Position numbers and translations under genes: made by a program. A stretch of DNA of 64,000 bases, taken from NCBI RefSeq assembly GCF_001667145.1, contig NZ_LZIF01000118.1, positions 124,001 through 188,000 of the forward strand, in the 5' to 3' direction. Below the pieces are notes generated by a model. That model worked only from the letters and a program-made list of their open reading frames with translations. It ran no database searches and was not told the origin of the DNA. Below are positions 16,204 to 24,304 of this stretch, piece after piece. Numbering within the stretch: position 1 is the first letter of the stretch; each line of letters starts with the position of its first letter. Source of the stretch: Mycobacterium sp. 852002-51971_SCH5477799-a (GTDB lineage Bacteria; Actinomycetota; Actinomycetes; Mycobacteriales; Mycobacteriaceae).

Positions 16204-16703
16204 GGCTGCGGTCCGTGGCCCTCCGGTGTCGTGTCGGAACCCACCGCGCCCCGAACCGCCCGGGCGGCGGCCCTGATCTGCGGCGTCACCAGCATGATGT
16301 GGCCGAGGACCCCGTTGACGAAGCCCGGCGAGTCGTCGGTGGACAGCTCCTTGGCCAGCTGGACGGCCTCGTCGACGGCGACCGGCTCCGGCACGTCCTC
16401 GGCGTAGAGCAGCTCCCAGACCGCGACCCGCAGGATGGCGCGGTCCACTGCGGGCAACCTGTCCAGCGTCCAGCCCTGCAGATGCGAGCTGATCAAGTCG
16501 TCGATGTGCGCGGCGTGTTCGCTGACGCCGCGCGCCGCCGTGGCCGTGTACGGCTGCAGCGGCGCTATTTCGGGGTTCGTTTGTGCGAGCCCGGTGCGGA
16601 CGTCGACGACCTCCGCCGGGCTCAATCCGCGGGCCTCGGCTTCGAACAGCAGGTCGACGGCGCGCTTGCGGGCCTGGTGGCGTCCCCTCACGGGTCTACT
16701 CAC
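16200..16703 (-). CDS. nusB: Transcription antitermination factor NusB
   Basis: A 167-residue all-helical RNA-binding protein that joins NusE/S10 on boxA RNA during rRNA antitermination. The N-terminal GRHQARKRAVDLLFEAE segment and the C-terminal VDEAVQLAKELSTDDSPGFVNGVLG block (read with a one-word break) are diagnostic. The GTG start overlaps the efp stop as GTGA. The C-terminal tail is some ten residues longer than the M. tuberculosis protein as I recall it. It lies in the pepQ-efp-nusB group. Confidence 0.95.
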   Translation of the reverse strand: MSRPVRGRHQARKRAVDLLFEAEARGLSPAEVVDVRTGLAQTNPEIAPLQPYTATAARGVSEHAAHIDDLISSHLQGWTLDRLPAVDRAILRVAVWELLYAEDVPEPVAVDEAVQLAKELSTDDSPGFVNGVLGHIMLVTPQIRAAARAVRGAVGSDTTPEGHGPQP

Positions 16704-17263
16704 GCGTTGATGCGCCCCAAGTAGCTGCCGTCGCGCGTGTCCACCTTCAGCTTGTCGCCGGTGTTGATGAACAGCGGCACCTGGATCTCGGCGCCGGTCT
16801 CCACGGTGGCCGGCTTGGTGCCGGCGCTGGACCGGTCGCCCTGCAGCCCCGGCTCGGTGTGGGTGACCTCCATTTCGACCGATACCGGAAGCTCGAGGTA
16901 CAGCGGTGACCCATTGTGAAAAGCCACCTGCACCGGTAGGCCCTCCAGCAGGAACCGGGCGGCGTCGCCGACCAGCGACTCGGGCAGCGGGTGCTGCTCG
17001 TAATCCTGGCTGTCCATGAACACGAAGTCCGAGCCGTCGCGGTACAGGTAGGTGGCGTCGCGCCGGTCGACGGTGGCCGTCTCCACCTTGACCCCGGCGT
17101 TGTAGGTCTTGTCGACGACCTTGCCGGAGAGCACGTTCTTCAGCTTGGTCCGCACGAAGGCCGGGCCCTTGCCGGGTTTGACGTGCTGGAACTCGACGAT
17201 CTGCCAGAGCTGGCCGTCGATCACCAGCACCAGTCCGTTCTTGAAATCGGCAGTGCTTGCCAC
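16700..17263 (-). CDS. efp: Translation elongation factor P
   Basis: A 187-residue three-domain beta-barrel factor that rescues ribosomes stalled on polyproline. The KOW-like N-terminal domain contains the HVKPGKGPAFVRTKLKN loop whose lysine faces the peptidyl-transferase centre. The C-terminal OB domain ends INTGDKLKVDTRDGSYLGR. The start is the GTG at 17263 (Val-Ala-Ser-Thr-Ala-Asp-Phe-Lys) with AGGAGA eleven bases upstream; the longer in-frame opening would add about 40 unrelated residues. It is followed by nusB with a four-base overlap. Confidence 0.95.
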   Translation of the reverse strand: MASTADFKNGLVLVIDGQLWQIVEFQHVKPGKGPAFVRTKLKNVLSGKVVDKTYNAGVKVETATVDRRDATYLYRDGSDFVFMDSQDYEQHPLPESLVGDAARFLLEGLPVQVAFHNGSPLYLELPVSVEMEVTHTEPGLQGDRSSAGTKPATVETGAEIQVPLFINTGDKLKVDTRDGSYLGRINA

Positions 17264-17393
17264 GGTTCGGTATATCTCCTCGGACGTTGGACAGTCGTCT
17301 GCGGACACTGTCTGTGACTTGTCGGCCAGTTTAGAGCGGTCCGCGACCTCGCCCCCCGGGCCGGGTCGGCCGGCGACGCACAACCCCTGGGGC

Positions 17394-18503
17394 TTACGCC
17401 AGAACCGTCAGCTCCTTGGGGAAGTTGGTCAGCAGTTCCGGGGGCTTGCCGCCGGCCTCGTCGGGCACCACCAGCGTGTCCTCGATGCGCACCCCGCCGC
17501 GGCCGGGCAGGTAGACGCCGGGTTCCACGGTCACCACGGATTCGGCCAGCAACGTACCGGTGGACGTGGCGCCGATGCCGGGCGCTTCGTGGATTTCCAG
17601 ACCGACGCCGTGGCCCAGACTGTGGCTGAACTGCTCGCCATAGCCGGCGTCGGCGATCACCTGGCGGGCCGCGGCGTCCACCTCGCGCAGGCCGGCGCCG
17701 GCGTGCAGCGCCTCCCGGCCGGCTCGCTGCGAGTCGGCGACCAGCTGGTAGATCTCCAGCTGCCAGTCGGCCGCCTTGCCGAGCACGAAGGTGCGGGTCA
17801 TGTCGGAGTGGTAACCGCCGACCAGCGCACCGAAGTCGATCTTGACGAAATCGCCGCCGGCCAGCGCCGCGTCGGTGGGTCGGTGATGCGGGATCGCCGA
17901 ATTCGGCCCCGCGGCCACGATGGTCTCGAACGAGATCGCGTCGGCGCCGTGGTCCAGCATCAGGGCCTCCAGCTCGCGGCTGACCTCGCGTTCGGTCCGG
18001 CCGGGCCGCAGGCCGCCATGCGCAACCAGGTCGGTCAGTGCCGCGTCGGCCGCCTCGCAGGCCAGCCGCAGCAGCGCGACCTCGCCGGCGTCTTTGACCT
18101 CGCGCAGCGCTTCGACGGTTCCGGCCGCCTTGACCAGCTCGGTGGACGACTTGCGCTCGTCCAGCTCGCGGGTCAGGGAGTCGAATCCGTCGACGGTCAC
18201 CACGTTGCTTTCGAAGCCCAGCTTCTGCACACCCGCCTCGGCGGCCTGTGCGGCCAGGTAGCGTCCCAGCGCCCGTTCGATTGCGACTTCGAGGTCCGGT
18301 GCCTGCTCGGCGGCCTGGGTTCGGTACCGCCCATCGGTGGCCAGCACGGGGCCGCGATCGTCGGCGAACACCAGCAACGCGCCGTTGGACCCGGTGAACC
18401 CGGAGAGGTAGCGAACGTTCACCAGGTCCGTGACCAGCAGCGCATCCAATCCGCTGGCCTCAAGTCGCGCTCTGAGTCTGCCTCGACGCTGTGAATGTGT
18501 CAC
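17394..18503 (-). CDS. pepQ: Xaa-Pro dipeptidase/aminopeptidase
   Basis: A 369-residue M24 'pita-bread' metallopeptidase. The N-terminal creatinase-like domain covers about 1-125. The catalytic domain carries the five metal ligands in order: Asp in KIDFGALVGGY, Asp in DMTRTF, His in SHSLGHGVGLEIHE, and two Glu in VTVEPGVYL and GVRIEDT. It cleaves peptides with proline in the second position. The GTG start at 18503 is close to a TACCGT box and may be leaderless. The neighbouring efp relieves proline stalling, a suggestive but unproven link. The 130 bases before efp hold no other gene. Confidence 0.92.
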   Translation of the reverse strand: MTHSQRRGRLRARLEASGLDALLVTDLVNVRYLSGFTGSNGALLVFADDRGPVLATDGRYRTQAAEQAPDLEVAIERALGRYLAAQAAEAGVQKLGFESNVVTVDGFDSLTRELDERKSSTELVKAAGTVEALREVKDAGEVALLRLACEAADAALTDLVAHGGLRPGRTEREVSRELEALMLDHGADAISFETIVAAGPNSAIPHHRPTDAALAGGDFVKIDFGALVGGYHSDMTRTFVLGKAADWQLEIYQLVADSQRAGREALHAGAGLREVDAAARQVIADAGYGEQFSHSLGHGVGLEIHEAPGIGATSTGTLLAESVVTVEPGVYLPGRGGVRIEDTLVVPDEAGGKPPELLTNFPKELTVLA

Positions 18504-18522
18504 GAGTCTTGACGGTACTCGC

Positions 18523-18528
18523 TACGCT
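18523..18528 (+). promoter_or_regulatory. Probable -10 box of the Rv2536-like gene
   Basis: TACGCT lies eight bases before the ATG at 18537 in a 33-base divergent gap shared with pepQ, with no ribosome-binding site, consistent with a leaderless or nearly leaderless transcript. Confidence 0.35.
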
Positions 18529-18536
18529 TTGGGGCC

Positions 18537-19247
18537 ATGAGTAAGTGGATGCTGCGCGGATTGGTCTACGCCGCGACGATGGTCGTGGTCCGATTGTTCC
18601 AGGGTGCGCTGATCAACGCGTGGCAGACGCAGGCGACGCTGTTCAGCGTGGCGCTGCTGCTTCTGTTCATCATCGGCGTGATCATCTGGGGGATTCGCGA
18701 CGGCCGGGCCGACGCCATCGCCAACCCCGATCCGGATCGCCGCGGCGACCTGGCGATGACCTGGCTGTTGGCCGGCCTGGTGGCCGGCGTGCTCAGCGGC
18801 GCCATCACCTGGCTGATCGCGACCTTCTACAGCGGCCTGTACACCGGGGGGCTGCTCAACGAGTTGACGACGTTCGCGGCCTTCACCGCGCTGATCGTCT
18901 TCGTGCCAGCGATCATCGGCGTGGCCTTCGGGCGCTGGCGGGTGGATCGCAATCCCCCGGCGCGCCGGCCCGGCACTGACGACGAGCGGGCCGACACCGA
19001 CGTGTTCTCCGCGGTGCGCGCCGACGACGCGCCCACTGGCGAGATTCCCACGCAGGGGTCCGGTGCCCACACCGAGGCGCGCACCGCGTCGGTCGCCACA
19101 GCCGAGCGCGAGGCGCCCACCGACAAGGTGTCCACCACCGAATCGCCGACCGAAACGATCGCCAAGCCCGGAGACGACCCGAAGACCGAGGTGATCCGCA
19201 CCGGCGACGAGCACGCCAGGCCCAGCACGGAGCACGACAAGGGCTAG
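18537..19247 (+). CDS. Four-helix membrane protein of B-4DMT type (Rv2536-like)
   Basis: A 236-residue protein with four predicted membrane helices in residues 1-132 and a long hydrophilic, Thr/Glu/Asp-rich cytosolic tail of about 100 residues without evident fold. The membrane part matches the mycobacterial family labelled B-4DMT transporter. It converges on aroQ, sharing a four-base overlap around a CTAG. Transport activity is only a family label. Confidence 0.75.
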   Translation: MSKWMLRGLVYAATMVVVRLFQGALINAWQTQATLFSVALLLLFIIGVIIWGIRDGRADAIANPDPDRRGDLAMTWLLAGLVAGVLSGAITWLIATFYSGLYTGGLLNELTTFAAFTALIVFVPAIIGVAFGRWRVDRNPPARRPGTDDERADTDVFSAVRADDAPTGEIPTQGSGAHTEARTASVATAEREAPTDKVSTTESPTETIAKPGDDPKTEVIRTGDEHARPSTEHDKG

Positions 19248-19690
19248 CTGTCGGAGCCGGGCTCCCCGGCCAGGTAGCGCAGGGCGAGCAGATAGCCCTG
19301 CACCCCCAGCCCGACGATCACGCCGGTCGCGACCGGGCTGAGGTAGGAGTGCCGCCGAAACTCTTCGCGCGCATGGACATTGGAGATGTGCACCTCGATG
19401 AGGGGGGCACTCAACTCCGCGCACGCGTCGCGCAGCGCCACGGATGTGTGGGTGAGCCCCCCGGCGTTGAGGATCACCGGTTCGCCCGCATCGGCGGCCG
19501 AATGGATCCAGTCCAGCAGCTCCGCTTCGTTATCACTCTGTCGCACAACGGCTTTGAGTCCGAGCGCGTCGGCCTCCCGTTCGATCAGCGCGGCCAGTTG
19601 ATCGTGCGTCGTGTCGCCGTACACGTCCGGCTCGCGCACGCCCAGCCGGCCCAGGTTCGGGCCGTTGATGACGTTCACCGTGGTGGTCAC
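19244..19690 (-). CDS. aroQ: 3-dehydroquinate dehydratase, type II
   Basis: A 148-residue dodecameric enzyme converting 3-dehydroquinate to 3-dehydroshikimate, step three of the shikimate pathway. It shows VINGPNLGRLGVREPDVYG with the active-site loop Arg and Tyr, VVRQSDNEAELLDWIH, NAGGLTHTSVALRDA and the catalytic-His segment IEVHISNVHAREEFRRHS (read as two adjoining motifs). The GTG at 19690 overlaps the aroB stop by four bases. Called aroD or aroQ in different genomes. It is the last gene of aroC-aroK-aroB-aroQ. Confidence 0.95.
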   Translation of the reverse strand: MTTTVNVINGPNLGRLGVREPDVYGDTTHDQLAALIEREADALGLKAVVRQSDNEAELLDWIHSAADAGEPVILNAGGLTHTSVALRDACAELSAPLIEVHISNVHAREEFRRHSYLSPVATGVIVGLGVQGYLLALRYLAGEPGSDS

Positions 19691-20781
19691 GAAGCCTCCT
19701 CCGCGAGTCCGGCATAGGCCGCCGCCAACAACGAAGGGTCGGGGCCGGCCATCCGGCCCGGCTTGCCCAGGCCGTCGAGGACCACGAACCGCAGCACCCC
19801 GGCCCGCGACTTCTTGTCTCCCGACATGTATTCCAGTAACTGCGGCAACGCGTCGGCGTCGTAGCTGACCGGCAGGCCGAGCGCGGACAGGATGCTGCGG
19901 TGCCGCTGCGCGGTGGCATCGTCGAGGCGGCCGGCCAGCCGGGCCAGCTCGGCGGCGAAGACCAAACCCACCGACACCGCGGCGCCGTGCCGCCACTGGT
20001 AGCGCTCGCGACGCTCGATCGCATGCCCCAAAGTGTGTCCGTAGTTGAGGATTTCGCGCAGCTCCGACTCCTTCTCGTCGGCGGCGACAACCTCCGCCTT
20101 GACGGCGATCGCCCGGCGGATCAGCTCCGCCAGCACGTCACCCGACGGGTCGACCGCGGCCCGCGGATCGGCCTCGATGAGGTCCAGAATCACCGGATCG
20201 GCGATGAATCCCGCCTTGACGATTTCGGCCATCCCCGCGACTAGTTCGTTGGCCGGCAACGTCTGCAGTGTTGACAGGTCGACCAGAACGGCGTGCGGCT
20301 GATGGAACGACCCGACCAGGTTCTTGCCCGCGTCGGTGTTGATCCCGGTCTTGCCACCGATGGCCGCGTCGACCATGCCGAGCAGCGTGGTGGGCACGTG
20401 TACGATGTCGACGCCGCGCAGCCACGTGGCCGCCGCGAACCCGGCGACGTCGGTGGCCGCTCCGCCGCCCAGACTGACCAGTGCGTCTTTGCGCCCAATC
20501 CCGATGCGGCCCAGGACTTCCCACAAGAAGCCCACCACCGGCAGGTCCTTGCCCTCCTCGGCATCCGGGATTTCGATGCGGTGCGCGTCTACACCCTTGT
20601 CCGCCAACCGGCTTCGGATCACCTCGGCGGTCTCCGCCAGCACCGGTTGATGCACGATGGCGACCTTGTGCCGGCCACAGAGAAGTTCGTCCAGCTCGCC
20701 CAGCAAGCCGGTGCCGATGATCACCGGGTAGGGCGGGTCGACGGCCACCTCGATGGTGACCGGATCACCGGGCGGGGTCAT
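19687..20781 (-). CDS. aroB: 3-dehydroquinate synthase
   Basis: A 364-residue NAD- and zinc-dependent enzyme that cyclises DAHP to 3-dehydroquinate. The NAD-binding region contains LGGGAATDVAGFAAATWLRG (about 97-116); the active site holds the lysine-rich GGKTGINTDAGKNLVGSF segment, Glu in GMAEIVKAGFI and the zinc ligands around NYGHTLGHAIE. The ATG at 20781 is chosen because upstream in-frame sequence is antisense aroK-region noise; 46 bases separate it from the aroK stop. Confidence 0.95.
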   Translation of the reverse strand: MTPPGDPVTIEVAVDPPYPVIIGTGLLGELDELLCGRHKVAIVHQPVLAETAEVIRSRLADKGVDAHRIEIPDAEEGKDLPVVGFLWEVLGRIGIGRKDALVSLGGGAATDVAGFAAATWLRGVDIVHVPTTLLGMVDAAIGGKTGINTDAGKNLVGSFHQPHAVLVDLSTLQTLPANELVAGMAEIVKAGFIADPVILDLIEADPRAAVDPSGDVLAELIRRAIAVKAEVVAADEKESELREILNYGHTLGHAIERRERYQWRHGAAVSVGLVFAAELARLAGRLDDATAQRHRSILSALGLPVSYDADALPQLLEYMSGDKKSRAGVLRFVVLDGLGKPGRMAGPDPSLLAAAYAGLAEEAS

Positions 20782-20827
20782 ACGGCGCCACTCCTCATCG
20801 CTTCGCGACGCATCGTCGCCGGCGCTG

Positions 20828-21352
20828 TCATGTCGCGGCCCCGGCGGGGGCCTGCAACCGCGACACGATGTAGCGGACCACCGCACCGGGGTTGCGCCGG
20901 TTGGTGTCGACGCGGATGGTCGCCGCGCGCCGGTACAGCGGGCTGCGCTCGGCCAGCAGCGCGCGGTACTTGTCGGCGCGATCGGGTCCGGCCAGCAGCG
21001 GGCGCACGGTGTTGCCGCCGGTGCGCCGCACGCCTTCGGTGGCGCTGATCTCCAGATAGATGACGGTGTGACCGGCGAGCGCGGCCCGAACCCCCGGGCT
21101 GGTGACCGCGCCGCCCCCGAGTGACACCACGCCGTCGTGGTCGGCCAGCGCGGCGCGCACCACGCCTTCCTCGATGCGGCGGAATTCCGGCTCGCCGTCG
21201 GTGGCGAAGATCTCGGCGATGCGGCGCCCGGTCTGCTGCTCGATGGCCACATCGGTGTCCAGGAATTCGACGCCCAGCGCCTTGGACAGACGCCGGCCGA
21301 TGGTGGACTTGCCCGACCCCGGCAGACCCACCAGGACCGCTTTGGGCGCCAT
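20828..21352 (-). CDS. aroK: Shikimate kinase
   Basis: A 174-residue NMP-kinase-like enzyme phosphorylating shikimate at O3. Walker A GLPGSGKST at about 9-17, shikimate-binding Asp in EFLDTDVAIEQQTGR, and the GGGAV loop are all present; the lid arginine lies in the RPLLAGPDR region. Its ATG overlaps the aroC stop as TAATG, so translation is coupled. Confidence 0.95.
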   Translation of the reverse strand: MAPKAVLVGLPGSGKSTIGRRLSKALGVEFLDTDVAIEQQTGRRIAEIFATDGEPEFRRIEEGVVRAALADHDGVVSLGGGAVTSPGVRAALAGHTVIYLEISATEGVRRTGGNTVRPLLAGPDRADKYRALLAERSPLYRRAATIRVDTNRRNPGAVVRYIVSRLQAPAGAAT

Positions 21353-22557
21353 TACGCGGTACCCCGCGCGGCCGGCGACTCCCGCTCGGCGACCGCCTGT
21401 CGATAAGCCTCGACGTTGCGGCGGGTTTCGGCCAGCGAATCGCCGCCGAACTTCTGCAGCGCCGCCCGGGCCAGCACCAGCGCCACCATGGCCTCGACCA
21501 CCACGCCGGCGGCCGGCACCGCGCACACGTCCGAGCGCTGATGGATCGCGACGGCCTCGTCGCCGGTCGCCATGTCGACGGTGGCCAGCGCCCGCGGCAC
21601 CGTGGAGATGGGCTTCATCGCGGCGCGCACCCGCAGCGGCTGGCCGTTCGTCATGCCGCCTTCCAGGCCGCCCGCGCGGTTGGTCGAGCGGACCACGCCG
21701 TCGGGCCCGGGATACATCTCGTCGTGGGCGCGGCTGCCGCGGCGGCGCGCCGTCTCGAAACCGTCGCCGATCTCGACGCCCTTGATCGCCTGGATGCCCA
21801 TGACGGCCGCGGCGAGCTGGCTGTCGAGGCGGTTGTCGCCGCTGGTGAACGAGCCCAGCCCGACGGGCAGGCCCACGACCACCACCTCGACCACCCCGCC
21901 GAGGGTGTCGCCGTCCTTCTTGGCGGCTTCGATCTCGGCGATCATCGCCTCCTCGGCCGCCTTGTCGAAGGCCCGCACCGGGCTGGCGTCGATCGCGGGC
22001 AGGTCGCCCGGGCCCGGCGGCGGGCCCTCGTAGGGCGCCGACGGGCCGATCGCGATCACGTGCGAGAGCACCTCGACGCCGAGCGCCTGACGCAGGAACG
22101 AGCGGGCGATGGTGGCCGCCGCGACGCGGGCCGCGGTCTCGCGGGCGCTCGCCCGCTCCAGCACCGGCCGGGCGTCGTCGAAGCCGTACTTGAGCATGCC
22201 CGCGTAGTCGGCGTGGCCGGGCCGCGGCCGGGTCAGCGGGGCATTGCGCGCGGTGTCCGCCAACTCGGCCGGGTCGACCGGATCGGCGGCCATCACGGTC
22301 TCCCACTTCGGCCATTCGGTATTGCCGATCTCGACGGCGATGGGCCCGCCCAGGGTGACGCCGTGACGCACCCCGGCCAGCACGCTCACCGCGTCACGCT
22401 CGAACGCCATCCGCGCGCCGCGACCGTAACCGAGGCGGCGGCGGGCCAGCTGTTCGGCAATGTCGAGCGAGGTGATCTCCACACCGGCGACCATGCCTTC
22501 GAGCACGGCCACCAGCGCGCGGCCATGCGACTCCCCAGCAGTGATCCAACGCAACAC
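21352..22557 (-). CDS. aroC: Chorismate synthase
   Basis: A 401-residue FMNH2-dependent enzyme making chorismate from EPSP, the last step of the pathway; often called aroF in mycobacteria. Diagnostic motifs: AGESHGRALVA at the N-terminus, ARRRLGYGRGARM, RPGHADYAGMLKYG, SARETAARVAA and RSTNRAGGLEGGMTNG. The GTG at 22557 follows GGAAGATGGGACCC and gives the same start (MLRWITAGE) as orthologs; an ATG at 22566 is possible and adds three residues. It heads the aroC-aroK-aroB-aroQ operon. The 220 bases upstream hold no gene but contain a hairpin near the monooxygenase start. Confidence 0.95.
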   Translation of the reverse strand: MLRWITAGESHGRALVAVLEGMVAGVEITSLDIAEQLARRRLGYGRGARMAFERDAVSVLAGVRHGVTLGGPIAVEIGNTEWPKWETVMAADPVDPAELADTARNAPLTRPRPGHADYAGMLKYGFDDARPVLERASARETAARVAAATIARSFLRQALGVEVLSHVIAIGPSAPYEGPPPGPGDLPAIDASPVRAFDKAAEEAMIAEIEAAKKDGDTLGGVVEVVVVGLPVGLGSFTSGDNRLDSQLAAAVMGIQAIKGVEIGDGFETARRRGSRAHDEMYPGPDGVVRSTNRAGGLEGGMTNGQPLRVRAAMKPISTVPRALATVDMATGDEAVAIHQRSDVCAVPAAGVVVEAMVALVLARAALQKFGGDSLAETRRNVEAYRQAVAERESPAARGTA

Positions 22558-22728
22558 GGGTCCCATCTTCCCATGTCGACTTCCGAAAAGCCGATTCGCG
22601 CAGCCCGCGGCGATAGTGGGCCCGCGCGCGGCCCGGGTCAGAAGAAACTGCTCTGCGGCAGGTCCGCACCGTGGACGGCGCGCCCGCAGATTCATCCGCG
22701 CTGATTCTTGCGATGACCATGGGATAGG

Positions 22729-22755
22729 CCGCGAAGCCGCGCCGCGCCTTCGCGG
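22729..22755. promoter_or_regulatory. Perfect hairpin upstream of SsuD-like gene
   Basis: CCGCGAAG at 22729-22736 and CTTCGCGG at 22748-22755 are perfect 8-bp arms with an 11-base spacer, ending 22 bases before the GTG at 22778. It may be an operator or a 5'-leader hairpin; no T-run follows. Confidence 0.4.
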
Positions 22756-22777
22756 TCATGTGCCACCATGTTGCCTG

Positions 22778-23851
22778 GTGGGGCAATTTCTCTGGTACAT
22801 ACCGAATACCGTCGAGCCGGGCCATCGAGGCGACGATACCGTCGACGGCTGGGGAAGCCTCGACTATTCGGTCGACCTGGCGCTGCGGGCCGAGCAACAC
22901 GGCTGGGAAGGCGCGCTGATCGGCACCGGCTGGGGGCGGCCGGACACGTTCACCGTCGCGACCGCAATCGCCGCGCGCACCACCAACTTCGCCCCGCTGG
23001 TGGCGGTCCGCCCCGGTTACTGGCATCCGGCGCATTTCGCCAGTGCGGCGGCGACCCTGGATCGGCTCAACGACGGCCGGCTGTTGATCAACATCGTGAG
23101 CGGTGCCGATGACCTGGCCGCGTATGGCGACGCCGAAGTCGACAAGACACGCCGCTACGATCGCACCCGCGAATTCATCCGGCTGGTGCGCCGGTTGTGG
23201 AGCGAGGACGACGTCACCTTCCGCGGCGAGTTCTACCGCGTCGAACGCTCGACGCTGCGGCCGCGTCCGCTCGGTGCGGCCGGCGGCCGGTTCCCGAAGC
23301 TCTACTTCGGCGGGGCATCGGCGACCGCCGAGCAGGTCGCCGCGACCGACGCCGACGTCCAACTGTTCTGGGGCGAGTCACTGGACGGGATCGCCGAACG
23401 CATCGACAGGCTGAAGTCGTTGTCCGACAAGCTCGGTCGCGAACACTCGCCGCTGGAATTCGGCCTTCGGGTGACCACGCTCGTGCGCGACACGTCCGAG
23501 CAGGCCTGGCGCGACGCCGAGGCGAAGGTCGCCAAACTGGCCGGCACGCCGACCATGCTGCTGCTGCACGACCCGGCGGGGTCCGAGGGGCAGCGGCGTC
23601 TCAACGACCTTGCCGGGCGCGGGGAGGTGCTCGATTCCTGCCTGTATACGACGCCGAGCAAGTACGGCGGGGAAGGCGCCGGCACGACGTGGCTGGTCGG
23701 CTCGGCCGTCGAAGTCGCCGACGCGTTGCGCAAATATGCCGACCTCGGGGTCAGCCATTTCGTGTTGTCGGACACCCCGTACAAGTCCGAGACGGTCAGG
23801 TTGGGCGACCAGTTGTTGCCGCTGCTGCGCTCCACCGCCGTGCCGAACTGA
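22778..23851 (+). CDS. SsuD-like flavin-dependent monooxygenase (LLM family)
   Basis: A 357-residue TIM-barrel flavin monooxygenase of the bacterial luciferase-like group, closest in pattern to alkanesulfonate monooxygenase SsuD (TLDRLNDGRLLINIVSGAD, PKLYFGGASATAEQ, FWGESLDGIAERI). SsuD uses FMNH2 and O2 to release sulfite from alkanesulfonates. Compared from memory with E. coli SsuD, several active-site positions differ: Cys54 reads Arg, His228 reads Thr, Tyr331 reads Thr. The substrate may therefore differ. The GTG at 22778 begins the first strand (GQFLWYIPN). It lies alone between divergent aroC and the convergent peptidase gene, with no transporter or flavin reductase beside it. Confidence 0.82.
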   Translation: MGQFLWYIPNTVEPGHRGDDTVDGWGSLDYSVDLALRAEQHGWEGALIGTGWGRPDTFTVATAIAARTTNFAPLVAVRPGYWHPAHFASAAATLDRLNDGRLLINIVSGADDLAAYGDAEVDKTRRYDRTREFIRLVRRLWSEDDVTFRGEFYRVERSTLRPRPLGAAGGRFPKLYFGGASATAEQVAATDADVQLFWGESLDGIAERIDRLKSLSDKLGREHSPLEFGLRVTTLVRDTSEQAWRDAEAKVAKLAGTPTMLLLHDPAGSEGQRRLNDLAGRGEVLDSCLYTTPSKYGGEGAGTTWLVGSAVEVADALRKYADLGVSHFVLSDTPYKSETVRLGDQLLPLLRSTAVPN

Positions 23852-23856
23852 GGGCG

Positions 23857-24294
23857 TCAAAACAGCGCCAGCCCCACGCCCGCCGCGCTGGCCAGACACA
23901 TCGACGGCCCGTGCGGCACCGCGGCCGCGCCGTCGGCACCGCCGCGAAGCCGGCCGACCGCCCCGATCACCGCGGTCAGCAACGGCGCCCCCACCGCCGC
24001 CAGAAACCACACGCCGACCCCGAAGCAACCGGTCAGTGCGCCCAGACCGAGAGCCAGCTTGACGTCACCGGCGCCCATTCCGCGCGGCACAGCGCAGTGC
24101 ACCGCCAGGTAGACCGCGGTCAAGGCCCCGGTTCCGGCCAGTGCGGCCGACCCGCGGCCAGCCACCGTCGCGACGGCCAGGACCGCCGCGGCGCCGGTCA
24201 GCGTCAGCGCGTTGGGCAAGCGCCGTTCGCGGATGTCGTAGCAACTCAGCGCCGCCAACCAGGCCACCACCAGACACGCCGCCGCAATTCCCAT
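23857..24294 (-). CDS. A24-family prepilin peptidase-like membrane protease
   Basis: A 145-residue membrane aspartyl protease with about five helices. The two catalytic aspartates are visible: Asp20 in SCYDIRERRLPN and Asp in the GxGD motif MGAGDVKLALGLG near residue 77. It lacks the N-terminal methyltransferase domain of full PilD and resembles TadV/CpaA-type peptidases that process Flp pilins. It matches Rv2551c in position, ten bases after aroE. No pilin or secretion ATPase gene is in the window. Confidence 0.85.
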   Translation of the reverse strand: MGIAAACLVVAWLAALSCYDIRERRLPNALTLTGAAAVLAVATVAGRGSAALAGTGALTAVYLAVHCAVPRGMGAGDVKLALGLGALTGCFGVGVWFLAAVGAPLLTAVIGAVGRLRGGADGAAAVPHGPSMCLASAAGVGLALF

Positions 24295-24304
24295 GCGCGG
24301 CAGG

